From Rosellinia necatrix (lineage: Eukaryota; Ascomycota; Sordariomycetes; Xylariales; Xylariaceae): a stretch of DNA of 64,000 bases. Below the pieces are notes generated by a model. The model did not search any database. It was given only the letters and a program-made list of their open reading frames with translations, and was not told the DNA's origin. The stretch spans positions 3,906,001 to 3,970,000 of the forward strand of contig JAGYVD010000003.1 in NCBI GenBank assembly GCA_021209875.1, given 5' to 3'. The translations under genes were made by a program, and so were the position numbers. How positions within the stretch are numbered: the stretch's first letter is position 1; the number at the start of each line of letters is the position of its first letter. This document shows positions 59,296 to 64,000 of this stretch, piece by piece.

Positions 59296-60222
59296 ATGGC
59301 TTCCTCGTCTACCCCCGACACCCCTGACACGAGCTACGTCGAGATGGACAAGGACGCCGACGCCACGCTGATCGGCAAGCACTGCCAGCTCGAGTACTGC
59401 AACCAGCTCGACTTCCTCCCCTTCTTCTGCCAGAGCTGCAAGAGGACCTTCTGCCTCGACCACCGGACCGAGGACTCGCACCGGTGCGAGAACAAGGGCG
59501 CCTGGGCCGAGCGGCGGCGGCAGGCGCAGCTCGCGCGCCCCGCGGCCGGCGAGGGCCGGCAGATGCGCGACTACGTCTCGCAGAAGCCGTGCGCGGCGGC
59601 CGACTGCCGGACCACGATCGGCACGTCGCTGGTGCCGGGCGTGCACTGCGCCGGCTGCAACCACGACTACTGCCTCCGGCACCGGCTGCGCGAGGAGCAC
59701 GACTGCGGCAGCCGGGCCCCCGTCGGCGCGCGGCCCCGCGACGCCGTCGCCGAGCAGACGCGCTCCGCCTTCGCGAAGCTGCGCGCCTGGGGCACCGCCA
59801 AGCGCGAGCAGGCGAGCCGCGCGCTGCCCAAGGCCCGGCCGACGTCCGCCTCCGCCCGCCTCGTCGCCGTCAACAACCTGAAGAAGTCCGCCAAGGGCGA
59901 CGTGAAGCTGCCCCCCGAGAAGCGCGTCTACCTCTACGTCGAGGCCGAGGCTGAGACGACCACCGCCAAGAACTACAAGGGCGAGTTCTTCTACTCGAGG
60001 GACTGGGTGGCGGGGAGAGTCCTTGACGCGGCGGCCAAGAGCCTCCAGGTCGAGAACGTCAATAACCAGTCGTCGGAGGAGAGGGACAAGCTACGGATAT
60101 TCCACGTGGAGGGCGGAAGGGTCCTGGAGTTCAACGAAAAGGTTGGGTCCGCGCTGACGAGTGGCAACACGATTGTCTTGTTGCGCGGCATTGGGCCCCC
60201 TCCGGACCTGATCGAAATGTGA
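59296..60222 (+). CDS. CUZ1: AN1-type zinc-finger protein, Cuz1/ZFAND1-like
   Basis: A single exon of 308 residues. Two AN1 zinc fingers are present: residues about 29-70 (C-Q-L-E-Y-C-N, F-F-C-Q-S-C, F-C-L-D-H-R, then H-R-C) and about 98-138 (C-A-A-A-D-C, H-C-A-G-C-N, Y-C-L-R-H-R, then H-D-C). A basic linker follows. The C-terminal 100 residues form a ubiquitin-like part (V-Y-L-Y-V-E-A to I-V-L-L-R-G) with a W-V-A-G-R-V-L-D-A-A-A piece. This order matches yeast Cuz1 and human ZFAND1, which bring Cdc48/p97 and the proteasome together and protect against arsenite by helping clear stress granules or misfolded proteins. Exact orthology is inferred from architecture. The gene is very GC-rich, and its other frames also look open for that reason only. 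Confidence 0.88.
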   Translation: MASSSTPDTPDTSYVEMDKDADATLIGKHCQLEYCNQLDFLPFFCQSCKRTFCLDHRTEDSHRCENKGAWAERRRQAQLARPAAGEGRQMRDYVSQKPCAAADCRTTIGTSLVPGVHCAGCNHDYCLRHRLREEHDCGSRAPVGARPRDAVAEQTRSAFAKLRAWGTAKREQASRALPKARPTSASARLVAVNNLKKSAKGDVKLPPEKRVYLYVEAEAETTTAKNYKGEFFYSRDWVAGRVLDAAAKSLQVENVNNQSSEERDKLRIFHVEGGRVLEFNEKVGSALTSGNTIVLLRGIGPPPDLIEM

Positions 60223-60535
60223 TTGGGGAATGAATGATAGGGAAAGGTGCTAAGGATACGGAATTGCATTTGCGTCGGCGTTGGCTGGTATTTACTTACA
60301 TTTCGGCCCGCGAAAATATCGCGATTGGACCCGGAGCGGCGAGATTTGAAGGTATTGCCGAATTTCATTGCAGATAGAGCGTTGAATTGTGGCCTATATT
60401 TTTGGCAACCACTACTATACCCCCAGCAGCTATGTTACAAGACTTTGAATGAATTGAGATGCAATGTTGCACAGGTAACCTCCCATGACCGACTCAACTC
60501 CAATAACACCATGCAACCCTTATACCCCCTTATAT
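60223..60535. other. Short convergent intergenic region
   Basis: Shared 3' flank of the AN1 gene and the MTP18-like gene; nothing else seen. Confidence 0.5.
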
Positions 60536-61477
60536 TTATAATTCCTTCTCTTTAGAATCCTTCCCGGGCCGTTGATGCAGAGTTGCCTCGCGCCCTGTCA
60601 TCGGGGAATCGCCTACGTATGAGTGGCCTCCGTAGGATGAGAACCCTTTGTGGAATGCCCACTCAACAGCGTTTTCGACGGGCGCATCAAAAAGCTTAGG
60701 TAGGAACGGTACTACTGCTAAGCCCAGACCGATCGGGCCCCATACTCTGAGGGTCTTGTTCTTTACATCCTTCATGGCACGTCCGGAGTAGCGGACCACG
60801 CTGTGAATGGTAAAGGCAGGCAGGCCCATACTTGCAATGCTCTGGAAAATGCCTCGTTGCACCATGACGGTGCGGTAATCCTCAAGCGGTGACACAACTC
60901 CGGGAGTGGCGTTAGCTGATATGGGCGAGGACAAACCCGTCGCTTTCTGCTGCCTTTCCGATAGCTCGAGCTGGGGATTCAGAACACGTTGATTCTGCCA
61001 GTAGGCCTTGTAACCCTCGTACGAGACGTCTCCCAGAATGTACGCCCAGGACACGCCGTAGGCGCTCCGTACTAGCCACGGATGAGCCACCGGTCGAAAC
61101 GACTCGCCTATGTCGGAGGTGTAGGCAACATAACGGTGGGCGGAGAGCATGATGGTCCGCAGCCGGTTGGCGTAGGCGGCATATCGCACGTTGGACTCGG
61201 TCGAATCGTGGACGCTGGCAAGTGCCAAGTTAACTACCAATCAGCAGGGCGTGGAGGGGACGAGATGGCAGACGAACTATCCATCCTTCAGATCATCAAA
61301 GAAGCTCTCGTCCTTTTCCGATGTCTCGACGATCTGCTGTAAGCTCTTCGGGAGCTGGCGCCGCGCGGGGAGCTTGTCGGGGTCGAATCCAGTTGCATCT
61401 TTGTGCGGTTCGGTGCTAGATGAAGCCTCCGCCGCCTTCTCCTCGGGTTTCTTGGCCGGACCCTTGCTCCAGAACAT
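60536..61477 (-). CDS. MTP18: Mitochondrial fission process protein (MTP18/MTFP1 family)
   Basis: Two exons, 61477-61278 and 61214-60536, join through a split Tyr codon (TA|C) to 292 residues. The donor is the unusual GTTCGT; the join gives D-L-K-D-G-Y-V-H-D-S-T-E-S-N-V-R-Y-A-A-Y, which fits the family well. Landmarks are A-N-R-L-R-T, A-H-R-Y-V-A-Y-T-S-D-I-G-E-S-F-R-P, P-W-L-V-R-S-A-Y-G-V-S-W-A-Y and a C-terminal D-A-P-V-E-N-A-V-E-W-A-F. Several hydrophobic segments suggest an inner-membrane protein. Human MTP18 promotes mitochondrial fission together with Drp1; its loss gives fused mitochondria. A Ser/Pro-rich loop around residues 158-175 separates the conserved halves. The N-terminal 60 residues are Lys/Pro/Ala-rich and lack an obvious amphipathic presequence. 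Confidence 0.92.
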
Positions 61478-62438
61478 TGTACGGGATCGGTCGATGTGAT
61501 TTAATTGGAAGAAAAGACGATGTAAAAGCGAGCAGGAGGCATTTAGTACCGTGCTTTCAATCGCGCATCCAATCGAGTCAGGTTGCGATGGGTGGGACGT
61601 TGTATGTTGTATGTAGTAGAGGGCTAAGAATAGGTAACGCACGCAACCAGGTAAGACCCGACTGGAAAAGGCGCCTCAGTGACGTTGCCCACAGAAGACA
61701 GAAGACCCAAAGGGTCGGGTGCTAAGTTTTACCAATTGCCAAGAGTGCGACAAATCTAGCTTAGCGTAATATAAAACATATTCCACCCTATAAATTATTC
61801 ATTAAAGGATGCTGTGATGTATCGACAAGCTCGTGCATGCGCCTGCGCCTTGGAGACATATAACTTGAAATAAATGTATACATACCTGTATATCAAATCG
61901 CCGGGCCACGCCTCACGCGGTCTAATGACTTCACAAGACGAGCAGTAGATGCCAGCCGAACGTGGCACCGAGGTACCTACATGTTGCAAAAGCCTACGTG
62001 ATAGTGATCTATGAATAAGGAAGGGATTTTCCATGTTAGGCGTAATAGTATATATCTCCAGAGGCCTACCTACCTAGGTAGGTATGCATGTAGGATATCC
62101 CAAGCCTTCAATTGCAAGCCGTTAAGCTCTAGGTAACTTACTAGGTAGGTACTTGCAAGTCGGTACCAGGTACCTAGGTACTTGGCAAAACGAGAGCAGT
62201 GCATCTGAAACTCCAGTATTGATTTACCGAGGTATCAATATATGTACTTAACCGATGATCTTCTTAGGCCAGCATATGCCAATGGGCGGGGAGGACTTGC
62301 CGGAATTTGAAATGGGAGCTATGAGCACTATTTTGACAGCCTCTTCAATCCCTACGACCAGTCGCTATCGCCGTCGTCGACTCCCCATCAAGCGAACCAA
62401 ACCGTCCGTTTCACATCCGATCTTTCGCTACCGCCAAA
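61478..62438. other. Divergent intergenic region
   Basis: Promoters of the MTP18-like gene and of ATP19 lie here. TAGG/CCTA tracts are at 62066-62092 and 62140-62182. No gene is supported. Confidence 0.5.
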
Positions 62439-62830
62439 ATGGTTGCTATGTACCAGGTCTTCGGCCGCCAGGTCGGCTCGCACTACGTAAGTCGCTCATT
62501 CACCGTCCTGTCCTGGCCGGTATATCTCTGTGTGGTCTAGATCTAGATCTAGATATCTAGCGAGTCTCAAGCGACTGACGAGTTCTTCCCTCACCCCCAC
62601 AGCTCGCCATGGGCGTGCTCGGCGCTCTCTTCAGCGGCAGCTACCTTGCCCTGGGCGGTTCCAGCAAGAAGCCCACCCAGACACCTCCGATCAACGCCTC
62701 GACCCCCGATGAGGCCGACTTTATCCAGTATGCAGCCCCGAACATCGGCGCGGATTCGAATACTTACTTACGTTCAAACAGGAACTTCTTGAAGCAGGCC
62801 GACGCAGAAGAGAAGAAGACAAAGCATTAG
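62439..62830 (+). CDS. ATP19: Mitochondrial ATP synthase subunit K
   Basis: Two exons, 62439-62486 and 62603-62830, give 91 residues. Each exon is too short to stand out alone. The start M-V-A-M-Y-Q-V-F-G-R-Q-V-G-S-H-Y, spliced to L-A-M-G-V-L-G-A-L-F, is the typical N-terminus and single membrane helix of subunit k, followed by S-K-K-P-T-Q-T-P-P-I-N-A-S and an acidic D-E-A-D-F-I-Q piece. Subunit k is a small inner-membrane part of the F1Fo ATP synthase; in yeast Atp19 stabilises enzyme dimers that shape the cristae. The 116-bp intron has a GTAAGT donor and CCCACAG acceptor and contains a TCTAGA repeat at about 62536-62561. The fungal family often continues past the core helix, as here. Confidence 0.9.
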
Positions 62831-64000
62831 ATGCGATCGTGGAATGCGGGTGCTGGTTTGATCGGGATCAGGTCAATTGTACAAATAGAAGTCAAAATCA
62901 AACATCATTCGACTGTCACGCCTGACTAGGGCGCCTATCCAAGCCCCGGGATATACCGTGTTCCTCCGTTGCGGTCTGAAGCATATTAAGTGACCGCTTG
63001 CTTCCGACTGGATGCTCGAGACCATTTGAGCCGCTGAAACTCGCCTTGGGATAAGTCGGATTCCACAGCTCAAGGCCCGATACGACGCAAGCCGCTCGCA
63101 ACTCGTCAAAATTTGGTATTCCAGGGCCCAGTCGTTACCAGATTCGAAAGTTACTTTCGAGGCGGATGTACACCGTGTGATGCCAAAGGGGTGGCTACCC
63201 AGTCTTATTCGGCCAGTGCTACCTATGGAGTCCCGTCGTCGAGTCCCTGAGCACTCAAATCGGCCGCAGCCAATGGCCAACGATGATAATCAAAAATGCC
63301 AGGAACCACTCAAGGACTATCCCTAGATTCTTTAGTGCCTGTTGCTAACGACGATTCCCCGGTCACTGCTGTGTACCAATCTGACTATACCCGGATAGCT
63401 TCATATACCTCTCCTTAATCCGGCTCGTAGCAGCGCGGGTATGGGGATTTGTGGCGACAGCTAGGGTTAATCATGATCCTTTGATTTCTTTCAAGTAGAG
63501 TTTATAGCACACATCTTCCAAGACATGCAAATTCCCTGTAGATCACCAACGACCAGGGGATATTTAGAATACCACCAGACTTAGGTAATATCAAATGAAT
63601 ATCCAAGCAACATACCTTACTCATCTTTGAACACTCTTATAGGAGTGTTAAATATTACCTAGTATTGCGGAGTTGCCTTATTTCTCAATGTCTTTTCATA
63701 AATGATGAATTTCTGAAGAATAATGTATATTTATTTGAGAGAAAGTGTGTGTGGTAGGCAGAACTATTGTTCTCATCAGCTGTTCAACTTAGCCAAAGAG
63801 GAAGGATAGTATATTCGAAACCAACAATTTATTGCTCCCATATGTTGAAATTCAGTTTGGATCCAAGCGAGGAGGCCCCCCTCCCTTAATAAATAAACGT
63901 GCCTTCTTGCCTTTCTATTCACCGATGTTCCACCAACTACGATGATTTACGACACTGCCGGAAACTTCTATGCCGCGGAAACAAACAGGGTTGGAGTATG
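62831..64000. other. Right-hand end of the window, no supported gene
   Basis: No gene is supported over the last 1.2 kb. A 135-codon minus frame at 62873-63280 has no family match. An ATG at 63942 opens 19 codons to the edge (M-I-Y-D-T-A-G-N-F-Y-A-A-E) and could begin a gene outside the window, but this is too short to call. Confidence 0.45.

Noticed and set aside
59484..59954. A 156-codon alternative frame inside the AN1 zinc-finger gene
   Set aside because: It is an Arg/Ala/Pro-rich shadow caused by the very high GC of the real gene; the zinc-finger Cys/His pattern is only in the other frame.
62873..63280. A 135-codon minus frame near the right edge
   Set aside because: No recognisable family, and composition does not resemble the other coding exons.
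1..64000. A secondary-metabolite cluster, CRISPR array, prophage or complete transposon in the window
   Set aside because: No polyketide, nonribosomal peptide or terpene synthase core gene, no spaced direct repeats, and no transposase or reverse transcriptase was seen; the aminotransferase and PhzF-like genes are 50 kb apart.

Overview
This window is nuclear DNA from a filamentous ascomycete, most likely a Sordariomycete. The genes carry short GT-AG introns (about 48-170 bp), several with TACTAA-type branch points. Many products belong to families typical of mould genomes: Pth11/SAT4-type rhodopsin-fold receptor, secreted M28 leucine aminopeptidase, S9 peptidase, YVC1-type TRP channel and Mid2-like wall sensor. 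Intergenic DNA is studded with TAGG/CCTA tetranucleotide tracts, often as CCTACCTAGGTAGG palindromes. I recognised no rRNA, tRNA, CRISPR array, intact transposon or prophage.

Layout. 1-9.6 kb is gene-poor: the 5' part of a class III aminotransferase running off the left edge, a six-exon membrane receptor, a conserved unknown, and decayed coding fragments near 8 kb. 9.6-21.1 kb holds accessory and secreted functions: LAP1-type aminopeptidase, a two-HKD phospholipase D-like protein, a small repeat orphan, an S9C peptidase whose nucleophile serine is replaced by glycine, and a conserved membrane protein. 21.4-26.2 kb holds VPS36 (ESCRT-II) and THP3 (Sac3/GANP). 26.2-32.2 kb is a 6 kb gene desert. 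33.2-41 kb carries BEM1 (polarity scaffold), thymidylate synthase and a CENP-B-type HTH protein. 42.4-52.1 kb carries a Mid2-like surface sensor, the YVC1-type channel and a PhzF-family gene. 52.9-62.8 kb carries a poly-His protein with a duplicated GPLM-WWP motif, RAD4/XPC, a CUZ1-like AN1 zinc-finger protein, MTP18 and ATP synthase subunit K (ATP19). The last 1.2 kb has no gene I can support.

The genes do not form one pathway or cluster. Most of the right two thirds is housekeeping (ESCRT, mRNA biogenesis, dTMP synthesis, nucleotide excision repair, mitochondrial dynamics and ATP synthase), with accessory genes at the left. Gene models were built by reading splice sites and checking that every exon phase closes.

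The main unusual signals are: (i) the S9C peptidase with Ser-to-Gly at the nucleophile; (ii) single-base excesses in homopolymer runs of RAD4, PhzF (two) and possibly BEM1, all in the +1 direction, which look like assembly indels rather than biology; (iii) the poly-His protein with two copies of a Trp-rich motif; (iv) an eight-copy 10-bp minisatellite; (v) frame-preserving introns in THP3 and RAD4 that could be mistaken for, or retained as, coding sequence.
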